NCBI RefSeq assembly: GCF_014042345.1
Contig: NZ_JACEZT010000004.1
Location: 124,001-188,000, forward strand
Origin: Rugamonas brunnea
GTDB lineage: Bacteria; Pseudomonadota; Gammaproteobacteria; Burkholderiales; Burkholderiaceae_D
Length of the DNA: 64,000 bases
Reading direction: 5' to 3'
Below the pieces are notes generated by a model that saw nothing but the letters and a program-made list of their open reading frames with translations, made no database searches and was not told the DNA's origin. Positions 7,593-17,029 of this stretch are shown here, in pieces. Made by a program: the position numbers and the translations under genes. Every line of letters begins with the position of its first letter. Position 1 is the stretch's first letter.

Positions 7593-9335
7593 TTACGGCT
7601 GGCGCGTCTTGAAGCGCGCCGGAATGGCGCTGCGGAAGGTCTGGCGTTGCTGCTCATCGCCGAACAGGGTGGCGGCTGGCTTGATCAGGTCGCTGCGGCT
7701 GACCAGGCCGATCAGTTTCATCGATTGCGCATCCTCCACCACGGGCAAGCGTTCCAGCCCGTGCACGGCGAGCCGGGTCGCCACCGAGCGGCAGGTCTCC
7801 GTGCCCAGCGCCACGTTTGGCACGTTCACGCCGAACAACTGGCCCACCGTCTGCGCCGCGCCCCGTTGCAGCGCGGCCCGGTCCACCATGCCCACTAGCC
7901 GCTCGCCATGCAGCACCGGATAAGCCCGGTGCAACTGGCCATCGCCGAAATGGCTGGCCAGCACGTCGGCCACGCGCGCCTGCGCGTCCACGCACACGGG
8001 CTGGGTGGTCATCACTTCCGCCACACTGTGCTGTTCCATGGGATCGATGCCGTACTCGCGGTAGATGTGGTAGCCGCGGCGCGCGATCTTCTCCGTCAGG
8101 ATCGAGCGGCCCATCACCAGCACCGTGAAGCCGTAAGCCACGGCCGACGCCGCCAGCAGCGGCAGCATCGCGTTGACGTCGTGCGTCAGCTCCAGCGCGA
8201 ACACCACCGACATCACGGGCGCGCGCATCATGCCGCCCAGCGTGGCGGCCATGAACACCAGCGGCCACAGGGCCGGATCGTGGCCGGGCAGGTAGGGGCC
8301 GAGCAGGGCGCCCAGGCCCGCGCCCAGCATCAGCAGCGGGGCCAGCACGCCGCCCGAGGTGCCCGAGCCGAGCGCCAGCACCCACATCACGGCCTTGCAC
8401 AGCAGCAGGCCCAGCATGAAGTGCAGCGCCAGGTGGCTGTGCAGCAGGTCGCCAATCACGTCGTAGCCCACGCCCAGTGCGCGCGGCTCCAGGTAGCCGC
8501 CGATGCCGACCGCCACGCCGCCGATGGCAGGCCACCACATCCAGTGCACGGGCAGCCGGTGGAACCAGTCCTCGACCCGGTACAGCGAGGTCGACAGCAG
8601 CCAGGCCAGCGCGCCGGCCACCACGCCAGCCACCAGGCAACCCGGCAGTTCGGCCGCCGTGGGCGCCAGCGTTTGCAGCGGGAACAGCGGGCCGTTGTCG
8701 AGCAGCAGTCCGCGCGCGAAGCCGGCCACAGCGCACGCCACGGCCACCGGCAGCAGGCTGCGCGGGCGCAGTTCGAACAGCAGCAGTTCGACCGCCATCA
8801 GCACGGCCGCGATCGGCGTGCCGAAGATGGCCGTCATGCCGGCCACGGCGCCGGCCACCAGCAGCGTCTTGCGTTCGGCGCCCGTCAGGTGCAGGTGCTG
8901 GGCCACCAGCGAACCGAGCGCGCCGCCCGTCATGATGATGGGACCTTCCGCGCCGAACGGCCCGCCGCTGCCGATCGCGATGCCCGACGACAGCGGCTTG
9001 AGCATGGCGACCTTGGGCGACATGGTGCTCTGGCCGAACAGGATGGCTTCAATCGCTTCCGGAATGCCGTGGCCGCGGATCTTTTCCGAGCCGTAGCGCG
9101 CCATCAGGCCGATGATCAGCCCGCCGATCACGGGCACCACCAGCACCCACCAGCCCAGCGTGTTGAGGGCGGGCGAGCGCTCGTCCAGCGACAGTGTCTG
9201 GAAGAAGAACAGGTTGGTGAAGAAGTGGATCAGGCGCAGCAGGGCGCAGGCAGCCAGCGTGCTCAGCAGGCCCACCAGCGCCGCCACGGCCACGATCATC
9301 AGGCGTAGGTCGCCCGCGAAATCGCGCCGGCTCAT
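7593..9335 (-). CDS. ClC family chloride channel/transporter with CBS domains
   Basis: Integral membrane protein of 580 residues. It has the ClC signatures GHGIPE (88-93) and GAEGP (128-132) with the conserved gating glutamate at 130, about ten to twelve hydrophobic helices to residue 430, and two C-terminal CBS domains (about 445-560: SVAEVMTTQPVCVD and ERLPVVEDAQSMKLIGLVSRSDL). It could be a Cl-/H+ exchanger or a channel; the sequence alone does not settle this. Start chosen at the ATG overlapping the marR stop (ATGA); a longer upstream frame runs into marR and is not needed. Co-transcribed with marR. Confidence 0.9.
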   Translation of the reverse strand: MSRRDFAGDLRLMIVAVAALVGLLSTLAACALLRLIHFFTNLFFFQTLSLDERSPALNTLGWWVLVVPVIGGLIIGLMARYGSEKIRGHGIPEAIEAILFGQSTMSPKVAMLKPLSSGIAIGSGGPFGAEGPIIMTGGALGSLVAQHLHLTGAERKTLLVAGAVAGMTAIFGTPIAAVLMAVELLLFELRPRSLLPVAVACAVAGFARGLLLDNGPLFPLQTLAPTAAELPGCLVAGVVAGALAWLLSTSLYRVEDWFHRLPVHWMWWPAIGGVAVGIGGYLEPRALGVGYDVIGDLLHSHLALHFMLGLLLCKAVMWVLALGSGTSGGVLAPLLMLGAGLGALLGPYLPGHDPALWPLVFMAATLGGMMRAPVMSVVFALELTHDVNAMLPLLAASAVAYGFTVLVMGRSILTEKIARRGYHIYREYGIDPMEQHSVAEVMTTQPVCVDAQARVADVLASHFGDGQLHRAYPVLHGERLVGMVDRAALQRGAAQTVGQLFGVNVPNVALGTETCRSVATRLAVHGLERLPVVEDAQSMKLIGLVSRSDLIKPAATLFGDEQQRQTFRSAIPARFKTRQP

Positions 9336-9754
9336 GGCGTGTCCCAATCGACCACCGGCACCATGAACTTTCCTTCCATCGATTGCAGTTCGGCCCGGTG
9401 CAGGTCGGCCAGTTGCACCAGCAGCGCCTCGCCATGGGGCAGCAGGTGCACTTCCACCTGGCGCTTGTCGGCCGTGCTCACGCGCCGCTCGACCAGCCCG
9501 GCAGCCTCGCAGCGCGACACCAGCGCCACCACGCCGTGCTGCTGCGACTGCAGCCGCTCGGCCAGTTCGCCGATGCTGGCCCATTCGCGGCCGGGGAAGC
9601 CTTTCACGTGCAGCATCAGCAGGTATTGCAGCGGCGTGATGCCGGCCGCGCGCGCGGCCGATTCAGAGAAATGTTCGAAGCGCCGCATCTGATAGCGGAA
9701 ATTGGAGAGCGTTTCAAAGTCGCTCTTGCTCAGTTCGTGGGAACGGGGGGACAT
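9332..9754 (-). CDS. MarR family transcriptional regulator
   Basis: Protein of 140 residues with the MarR winged helix: an N-terminal dimerisation helix (FRYQMRRFEHFSE), then GITPLQYLLMLHV, IGELAERLQSQQHGVVALVSRCEAAGL and the wing RRVSTADKRQVEVHL, followed by a C-terminal helix. Its stop overlaps the ATG of the ClC gene, so it very likely controls that transporter and itself. Divergent from gspB across a 144-base spacer holding a candidate operator. The inducer is unknown. Confidence 0.88.
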   Translation of the reverse strand: MSPRSHELSKSDFETLSNFRYQMRRFEHFSESAARAAGITPLQYLLMLHVKGFPGREWASIGELAERLQSQQHGVVALVSRCEAAGLVERRVSTADKRQVEVHLLPHGEALLVQLADLHRAELQSMEGKFMVPVVDWDTP

Positions 9755-9788
9755 GAGGCCAGTAAAAGTGATATGGGGAAAGCTAATA

Positions 9789-9803
9789 TATCACAATATG
9801 ATG
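9789..9803. promoter_or_regulatory. candidate MarR operator
   Basis: Inverted half sites TATCA and TGATG separated by five bases lie in the AT-rich spacer between marR and gspB, about 35 bases before the marR start. MarR proteins usually bind such short palindromes near their own promoter. One mismatch in the symmetry; binding is inferred. Confidence 0.3.
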
Positions 9804-9898
9804 TAATGAATGTGACTGGATGAAATTCGGGGCGGCAGGCCGTACAATCGCGGGGTCGATTACTTTTCAACGGGCCGGCCGGGCCAGCCGCACACCAC

Positions 9899-10684
9899 AT
9901 GTCCTACATCCTGGAAGCACTGAAGAAGGCGCAGGCGGAACGCCAGTTGGGTGACGTACCCACTATCCATGCGCCCGCCATCGCCGCCGCGCCGGCCGGC
10001 GGGGCAGGACTGCGCAACAAGCCGCTGGTGCTGGCGCTGGCCGCGCTGGGACTGGTGACAGCGGGCCTGCTGGCGCTGGTGTTGCGGCCGACGCCGCCGG
10101 TGCCGGCCGCCGCGCCACCTGTGGCCAAATTGCCCGTGGTCACCCCACCGTCCGTGGCGCAAGTGCCTGTGTCGTCGCCAGTTCCCGCCGCCGTTGCGCC
10201 AGTGCCAGCGCCTGTGTCGTCGCCTGTTCCCATGGCCGCCGCGCCTGCGCCTGCGCCGTTGCCAGTTCCCATTGCCGCCGCGCCAGCGCCCGCCGCCGTG
10301 CCACAAGCGAGCGCGCCGCCCCCGTTGGCTGTGGTCGCGCCTGCTTTGTCGGAGGCGGTGGTGCCGCATCACCGCGCGGGCAAGCCGGATAAGGTGGCCG
10401 AGGCGGCGCCATCCGCCGCCGTGGCCGCAACGCCGGCGCCACCAGCGCAGGATGAGGCAATCCAGAACTTGCGCGATTTGCCCGAACCCATACAACGCGC
10501 CATTCCCCCCATCACCATGGGCGGCTATATGTACTCGCGCAACCCGGCCGACCGCCTGCTTCTGATCGACAAGGTGTTGCGCCACGAGGGCGAGGAGGTC
10601 GCGCCGGGCCTCGTGCTCGACAAGCTGCTGCCCAAGGCGGCTGTGTTCACCTTCAAGGGCTACCGCTACCGCGTGCCTTACTGA
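9899..10684 (+). CDS. gspB: GspB-type general secretion pathway protein
   Basis: Protein of 261 residues. The cytoplasmic N terminus MSYILEALKKAQAERQLGDV is the hallmark of GspB. A membrane helix (LVLALAALGLVTAGLLALVL) spans about residues 41-60, followed by a Pro/Ala/Val linker of about 120 residues and the periplasmic type II secretion GspB domain (about 180-261: NLRDLPEPIQRAIPPITMGG, LDKLLPKAAVFTFKGYRYRV). It is expected to pair with GspA at 5731. The rest of the type II system is not in the window. Confidence 0.9.
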   Translation: MSYILEALKKAQAERQLGDVPTIHAPAIAAAPAGGAGLRNKPLVLALAALGLVTAGLLALVLRPTPPVPAAAPPVAKLPVVTPPSVAQVPVSSPVPAAVAPVPAPVSSPVPMAAAPAPAPLPVPIAAAPAPAAVPQASAPPPLAVVAPALSEAVVPHHRAGKPDKVAEAAPSAAVAATPAPPAQDEAIQNLRDLPEPIQRAIPPITMGGYMYSRNPADRLLLIDKVLRHEGEEVAPGLVLDKLLPKAAVFTFKGYRYRVPY

Positions 10685-10780
10685 CGCCTTCCGGATGGCG
10701 GGCAATGTGATCGTTATGTCATCATTGCGTCATGTCTGAATGATATTTTTACCGCATAGTCAACTATGCCGGGGAATATC

Positions 10781-12226
10781 ATGCAACACCTGAAGCTGAT
10801 GCCGCTGCTGATCGCCGCAGCGTTTTACGTGCCGCGCGCCCATGCCGTGGAACTGATCGCCGTGGGCAGCCTGAGCGGGCTGTCGTCCGACCTGTCGACG
10901 GCCACGGCCGGGCCGCTGGAAAATGGCGTGGCCGGCAACCTGCTGGGCGGCCTCGGTTCCGGCCTGGCCTATGCTGGCGGCAACACCTTCATCGCCACGC
11001 CGGACCGTGGCCCCAACGCCAGCGTCTACAACCCGCTGGTGGACAACACCACGTCCTACATCAACCGCTTCCAGACCATCAACATGACGCTGACGGCCAA
11101 CGCCGGCCCCGGCCTGGCCTACACGCTCACACCCACGCTGACGGCCACCACCTTGCTGTCGAGTGCAACCCCGCTCAGCTACGGCAGCGGCGCGCTGGGC
11201 ACGGGCGGCGGCGCCACGCTGGGCAGCGGCACGCCCGCGCTCAACAGCGCCGGCCATTACTACTTCACGGGCCGTTCCGACAACTTCGATCCGGCGCTAA
11301 GCAGCGCCAACCCGAACAACGGCCGGCTGGACCCGGAAGCGGTGCGCGTGTCGCGCGACGGCAAGAGCGTGTTCGTGTCCGACGAGTACGGCCCGTATGT
11401 GTACCAGTTCGACCGCGCCACGGGGCAGCGCATCGCCAGTTTCGCCTTGCCGGGCAAGCTGGCCGTGTCCCATCTGTCGGCCAGCGGCGACGCTGAGATC
11501 GCCGGCAACACCAGCGGCCGCATCGCCAACAAGGGCATGGAAGGGCTGGCCATCACGCCCGATGGCAAGACGCTGGTGGGCGCCATGCAAGCCAACCTGG
11601 AGCAGGACGCCAGGGGGACGCTGCGCATCGTCACCATCGACATCGCCACCAAGGCCACCCATGAATACGCCTACCAGCTCAGCACCGGCACCGGCGTGAG
11701 CGAGATCGTGGCGCTGAACGACCATCAGTTCCTCGTCGACGAGCGCGACGGCAAGGGCCTGGGCGACGGCAGCAAGGCCGTCAACAAGCAGTTGTACATG
11801 GTGGACCTGGCCGGCGCCACGGACGTGAGCGGGCTGGCGGCGATCAACGCTGGCACGCCGTCGCTGAACAAGCAATTGTTCCTGGACCTGGTGCCCGTGC
11901 TGGTGGCCAACGGCTACAACGCCAGGCAGATCCCGTCCAAGATCGAAGGGCTGGCGTTCGGCGCCGACATCATGCGCGGCGGCGTGCTGACCCATACGCT
12001 GTACGTGGCCAACGACAACGACTTCAGCGCCGACAGCGGCGACAACAAGTTCTTCGTGTTCGGCGTGACGGACGCCGACCTGGCCCGTATCGGCGCCAGC
12101 TACACGGCGCAGACGCTGTCGCCGGTGCCGGAAGCACCTGGCTACGGCATGCTGATGGCCGGCGTGGGCATGATCTGCCTGGCGGGCCGCCGCAAGCGCA
12201 ACGAGGTCTTCCGCCAGGACGTGTGA
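10781..12226 (+). CDS. secreted esterase-like/phytase-family protein with PEP-CTERM-like anchor
   Basis: Exported protein of 481 residues resembling the 'esterase-like activity of phytase' domain family, a beta-propeller fold: TPDRGPNASVYNP, RLDPEAVRVSRDGKSVFVSDEYGP, GMEGLAITPDGKTLVGAMQ and IPSKIEGLAF are characteristic blocks. Start taken at the second ATG, which has GGGGAA at the right distance. Signal peptide (LMPLLIAAAFYVPRAHA). The C terminus VPEAPGYGMLMAGVGMICLA then RRKR is a PEP-CTERM layout with PEA in place of PEP, which suggests exosortase-dependent surface sorting. Substrate unknown. Confidence 0.82.
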   Translation: MQHLKLMPLLIAAAFYVPRAHAVELIAVGSLSGLSSDLSTATAGPLENGVAGNLLGGLGSGLAYAGGNTFIATPDRGPNASVYNPLVDNTTSYINRFQTINMTLTANAGPGLAYTLTPTLTATTLLSSATPLSYGSGALGTGGGATLGSGTPALNSAGHYYFTGRSDNFDPALSSANPNNGRLDPEAVRVSRDGKSVFVSDEYGPYVYQFDRATGQRIASFALPGKLAVSHLSASGDAEIAGNTSGRIANKGMEGLAITPDGKTLVGAMQANLEQDARGTLRIVTIDIATKATHEYAYQLSTGTGVSEIVALNDHQFLVDERDGKGLGDGSKAVNKQLYMVDLAGATDVSGLAAINAGTPSLNKQLFLDLVPVLVANGYNARQIPSKIEGLAFGADIMRGGVLTHTLYVANDNDFSADSGDNKFFVFGVTDADLARIGASYTAQTLSPVPEAPGYGMLMAGVGMICLAGRRKRNEVFRQDV

Positions 12227-12289
12227 GCCCGCCGTGGCGGCCGCCGTGCGTATAATGGCGGCACGACAACAAAGCGGAGCGATGGGACT

Positions 12290-12826
12290 ATGCAGGGCGA
12301 TTCGGTTGGGCTGGCGCTGACGCACAAGGTGCTGGGCGTGGTAGGGCGTTCCGGCAGTGGCAAGACAACCTTGCTGGAATGGCTGGTGGCGCAACTGGCC
12401 GTCGCCGGGCTGAAGGTCAACGTCATCAAGCACAGCCATCACGACCTGGAGCTGGAGCCGCCCCACAAGGACAGCGCCCGCCTGCGCCGCGCCGGTGCGG
12501 CCGAAGTGATGGTGGCCTCGCCTTACCGTTACGCCATCGTGCACGAATTGCGCGGCGCGCCCGAGCCGGCGCTGGAAGACCAGCTGGCGCGGCTGTCGCC
12601 GGCCGATTTGACCTTGCTCGAAGGCTTCAAGTCTTATCCTATCGCCAAGCTTGAAGTGTACCGGCCATCGTCCGGCAACGCGCCGCTGTATCCGGACGAT
12701 GCCCACGTGGTCGCGGTGGCGTCCGACGTGCCCGCGCCCGACGGCCTGCGCGCCGGCCTCGTGTGGCTGGACCTGAACCAGCCAGCCACCGTGCTGGCCT
12801 GGCTGCGCCGTCACGCGGGCTGCTAG
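12290..12826 (+). CDS. mobB: molybdopterin-guanine dinucleotide biosynthesis adaptor MobB
   Basis: GTP-binding protein of 178 residues that assists MobA in attaching GMP to molybdopterin. It has P-loop [15 protein letters not shown] near residue 20, then [20 protein letters not shown], the MobB signature, and [20 protein letters not shown], the switch/Walker B region. Length fits the family (about 170). A GGAG lies ahead of the ATG. It stands alone here; no other molybdenum cofactor gene is in the window. Confidence 0.93.
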   Translation: MQGDSVGLALTHKVLGVVGRSGSGKTTLLEWLVAQLAVAGLKVNVIKHSHHDLELEPPHKDSARLRRAGAAEVMVASPYRYAIVHELRGAPEPALEDQLARLSPADLTLLEGFKSYPIAKLEVYRPSSGNAPLYPDDAHVVAVASDVPAPDGLRAGLVWLDLNQPATVLAWLRRHAGC

Positions 12827-12861
12827 CAGCATCGCCAACGTAAATATTTGTGCCGCGGGCC

Positions 12862-12888
12862 TAAAGTTCCGTTCGGCGTGTCCGTAAA
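12862..12888 (+). promoter_or_regulatory. FliA (sigma-28) type promoter of the YjfB motility gene
   Basis: TAAAGTTC at 12862-12869, an 11-base spacer, then TCCGTAAA at 12881-12888. The -35 matches the flagellar sigma-28 consensus TAAAGTTT at seven of eight positions, the spacing is exact, and the -10 matches GCCGATAA at five of eight. It ends about 30 bases before the gene start, which fits a motility gene. A similar element precedes fliT. Confidence 0.55.
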
Positions 12889-12918
12889 AGAAGGTGATAC
12901 GCCTTATTGGAGATGGAC

Positions 12919-13119
12919 ATGGACGTCACAGGTATTGCTCAAGCGTCAACCACGATCGCAGACACCGGCACCAAGCAGGCCGTCGGCGTTGCCGTGTTGA
13001 AAAAAGCCCAGGACATCCAGGCCTCCAGCGCCGCTGCCCTGATCCAGGCGATTCCTCCCGTGCCCTCCACGCCGAATCTGCCTTCGCACCTGGGCAACAC
13101 GATCAACACCACTGCCTGA
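12919..13119 (+). CDS. YjfB-like putative motility protein
   Basis: Protein of 66 residues beginning MDVTGIAQASTTIADTGTKQ and containing VGVAVLKKAQDIQASSAAALIQAI. This is the YjfB motility family, whose members are about 60-70 residues and start MDV. Start taken at the ATG six bases after TTGGAG; two in-frame starts further upstream overlap that ribosome site. The FliA-type promoter at 12862-12888 supports co-expression with late flagellar genes. Molecular role unknown in the family. Confidence 0.75.
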   Translation: MDVTGIAQASTTIADTGTKQAVGVAVLKKAQDIQASSAAALIQAIPPVPSTPNLPSHLGNTINTTA

Positions 13120-13516
13120 CGCCAGCGGCTGCCGCTGCCGTCCTCGCCGCGCGCCTGCCGGACGCGCCGGGGACGTGTGCGCGGCCTCCGCATGGTATTT
13201 TCCCTGCCGCTAGTCCCCGATTTTCTCCGCTTTTCCCCGCTTTTCCCTACGTCCACCCACGCCGCGCGCACCGCCTTACCTGGCCGGCTGACTTTATTTC
13301 GTTTTCCGTATCGGTTTGCGCTATTCTTGTCCCGCCTTCTGAGTAAAATCGCTCAGGCTTGCCCGGGTTGAACTTCCCTGTCGCAACAAAATAAAAAGTA
13401 GAAAAGTGTGTAAGGTTCGCGCCCGGTGCGGCGACTACCGTCCAGATGCAGACGATAGCCGTCACATCGCACATTTGATTTTTACCCCGTTACTTTTTCC
13501 TTCAAGGAGACTTACC
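13120..13516. other. intergenic region ahead of the bufferin operon
   Basis: About 400 bases. The first half is GC-rich with pyrimidine runs; the second half is more AT-rich and contains the candidate ECF promoter at 13409-13437. No convincing gene: short frames here lack ribosome sites. No sigma/anti-sigma pair is adjacent, unlike in some bufferin loci. Confidence 0.5.
13409..13437 (+). promoter_or_regulatory. candidate ECF sigma promoter of the bufferin operon
   Basis: TGTAAGG at 13409-13415, a 16-base spacer, then CGACTA at 13432-13437, about 80 bases before the bufA start. The GTAA-type -35 and CGNCTA-type -10 with 16-17 spacing resemble promoters of extracytoplasmic-function sigma factors that control bufferin loci elsewhere. 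Assignment is by pattern only. Confidence 0.4.
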
Positions 13517-13792
13517 ATGAACAAACGTCAAGCCCTGATCGCTGCCGCCCTCGCTACCGTGTGCGCCTCCGTCAGCACGGCCAGCAGCGCCGCCGCGTCC
13601 GCACCGGCCGCCGGCGAGAAAGAGAAGTGCTTCGGCATCGCCAAGGCTGGCCAGAACGATTGCGCCGCCCCCAATGGCGCCCACTCCTGCGCCGGCCAGT
13701 CCAAGGTCGACAACGGCGCCGCCGAGTGGAAATACGTGGCCAAGGGCACTTGCGAAAAACTGGGCGGCAAGACCACGGCCCCTGCCAAGTAA
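13517..13792 (+). CDS. bufA: bufferin-type metallophore precursor (DUF2282, BufA1)
   Basis: Precursor of 91 residues exported by a signal peptide ([20 protein letters not shown], cleavage near residue 29). The core has four cysteines, at 38, 49, 58 and 79, in the contexts [25 protein letters not shown] and KGTCEKLGG, matching DUF2282 bufferins. In that family an MNIO enzyme converts core cysteines to thiooxazole-type groups and the product sequesters copper in the periplasm. AAGGAG precedes the ATG. The maturase gene follows after 21 bases. Modification and metal are inferred from the family. Confidence 0.88.
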   Translation: MNKRQALIAAALATVCASVSTASSAAASAPAAGEKEKCFGIAKAGQNDCAAPNGAHSCAGQSKVDNGAAEWKYVAKGTCEKLGGKTTAPAK

Positions 13793-15544
<1,752 letters not shown>

Positions 15545-15646
15545 TTTCCACGCCCATTCAATGTAACACTTACAGCAAGCGCAACAGCAGTACCCGCCTC
15601 GCCACCAGCGAGGTTGTCCCTCTCTTTATCAATGAACGAGAACAAC

Positions 15647-16117
15647 ATGATGAAAACGATACTTGGGCTGCACCAGCAATTTTCCCGTTTCGACGCCAAC
15701 CTGACGGAGTGGGGTGGTTCTTTACTGAACCTGGCGTTGCGCTTCTATGTGGGCAGCCAGTTTTTCAAGGCCGGCATGATCAAGGTGGGCGACTGGGCCA
15801 CCACGCTGGCGCTGTTCCACGATGAGTACAAGGTACCGGTGCTGCCGCCCGAGCTGGCCGCCTGGATGGGCGCTGGCGGCGAATTGCTGTTCCCGGTGCT
15901 GCTGTTCGCCGGCCTGTTCACGCGCCAGGCGGCGCTGGGCTTGCTGGCCGTGAATGTGATGGCGGTGATTTCCTACCCGGTGCTGTTCAGCTACGACTGC
16001 CCGGCCGCCCTCAACGACCACCTGTACTGGGGTTTGCTGTTGCTGGTGCTGGCCGCGTTCGGGCCGGGCCGCTTCTCCGTTGATGAAGTGATCGAGGAAA
16101 AGCGCGCCGGTAAATAG
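15647..16117 (+). CDS. DoxX family membrane protein of the bufferin operon
   Basis: Membrane protein of about 156 residues with four predicted helices (LNLALRFYVGSQFFKAG, LPPELAAWMGAGGELLFPVL, QAALGLLAVNVMAVISYPVL, HLYWGLLLLVLAAFG). This is the DoxX fold that commonly ends bufferin operons (BufD position). Start is uncertain: ATG at 15647 has a weak GAGAA, and another in-frame ATG lies at 15632. It follows the fused maturase by about 100 bases. Role in bufferin biology is unknown; other DoxX members take part in redox chemistry. Confidence 0.82.
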   Translation: MMKTILGLHQQFSRFDANLTEWGGSLLNLALRFYVGSQFFKAGMIKVGDWATTLALFHDEYKVPVLPPELAAWMGAGGELLFPVLLFAGLFTRQAALGLLAVNVMAVISYPVLFSYDCPAALNDHLYWGLLLLVLAAFGPGRFSVDEVIEEKRAGK

Positions 16118-16185
16118 GCGTACCGTCAGCACTCCCTGAGCGCACCCCGCGCGAGCCGGGGCGGCGGGGCGTGCGGCAGGGCGGG

Positions 16186-16476
16186 TCAGCGCGTGTTGAA
16201 TGCGCGTAGCACCCGCGCCTCGCCGGTGGTTTCCCCCTGGGCCGCACTGGCCGCTTCGGTGGCCGCTATCATGCGCAGCAATTGCGCATCCTCGAAACGG
16301 GTCAGTTCTTCGGTAGCCGTGTGCAGCGCCTGGGCCAGCCTGGCGCGGGCGCTCTGGTACAGGGCGCTGTCGTACTGGTCCGTGTTCTTCAGCAGTTCTT
16401 CCGCGTTCTCGATCACTTGCCGCAGGTCGCCGATCAGCCTTTCCTGGGTCTGCATGTTGTGCTCAGGGCCGTCCAT
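16186..16476 (-). CDS. small helical protein resembling DUF883/ElaB-YqjD without membrane anchor
   Basis: Protein of 96 residues starting MDGPEHNMQTQERL, with AAGGGGAA before the ATG. The body is an amphipathic helix (LIGDLRQVIENAEELLKNTD, ARARLAQALHTATEELTRFED) like the N-terminal part of ElaB/YqjD ribosome-associated proteins. The C-terminal membrane helix of those proteins is absent; the sequence ends EARVLRAFNTR. The family link is therefore tentative. Confidence 0.6.
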   Translation of the reverse strand: MDGPEHNMQTQERLIGDLRQVIENAEELLKNTDQYDSALYQSARARLAQALHTATEELTRFEDAQLLRMIAATEAASAAQGETTGEARVLRAFNTR

Positions 16477-16632
16477 GGCGTTCCCCTTGTGTCGGTTGAT
16501 CTGGCCGCACGGCGCGGCAGGCCGATATAGCAAGCGGGCGTGGCGGCGGTGTGTGCCGGATCAAACGGGTCCGGCCATGGTATCAGCTTAGAAGGTTATT
16601 GCTCAAACGCAAGAGCAAAATCCGTAGCGACA

Positions 16633-16851
16633 TCAAGCGGCGACCACGTTGATCTCGATATCGCCCACCTTGACGCGCTGGCCGGCGCGGATCTTGGCCG
16701 TCTTGCGCGACTCCGGTTTGCCGTCCACCTTGACGGCGCCGCTGGCCACCATGACTTTGCCGGCGCCGCCGCTGTCGCACAAGCCCACCAGTTTCAACAA
16801 CTGGTTCAGCTCAACAAATTCACCGTTCAATTCGAAACTAACCTTCTGCAT
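16633..16851 (-). CDS. S4-domain RNA-binding protein (YbcJ-like)
   Basis: Protein of 72 residues made of a single S4 domain: EFVELNQLLKLVGLCDSGGA, MVASGAVKVDGK, RAGQRVKVGDIEI. This matches the YbcJ family of small RNA-binding proteins (about 70 residues). A ribosome site AGAGGA precedes the start on the minus strand. It faces the 96-residue gene in the same direction with a 156-base gap. The RNA target is unknown. Confidence 0.88.
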   Translation of the reverse strand: MQKVSFELNGEFVELNQLLKLVGLCDSGGAGKVMVASGAVKVDGKPESRKTAKIRAGQRVKVGDIEINVVAA

Positions 16852-17029
16852 TTTGATCCTCTGTTACGATAGTGGCTAGCGGGTGTGCTGTGCCACCGGC
16901 TAGTTTAGCGTCAATTTGACGGGGTCGTAGTTTACTCGATGGCCGATGATGTTTTTATATTGCCACGCGGAAAATTGATTGCTATGCTGAATTAACTGCA
17001 TCGCGCAGTGCTCGTCAGCGAGAAGTATC

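Noticed and set aside
9336..9584. N-terminal extension of the ClC transporter
   Set aside because: It would overlap most of marR and has no membrane or family features; the ATG at 9335 overlaps the marR stop as in coupled genes.
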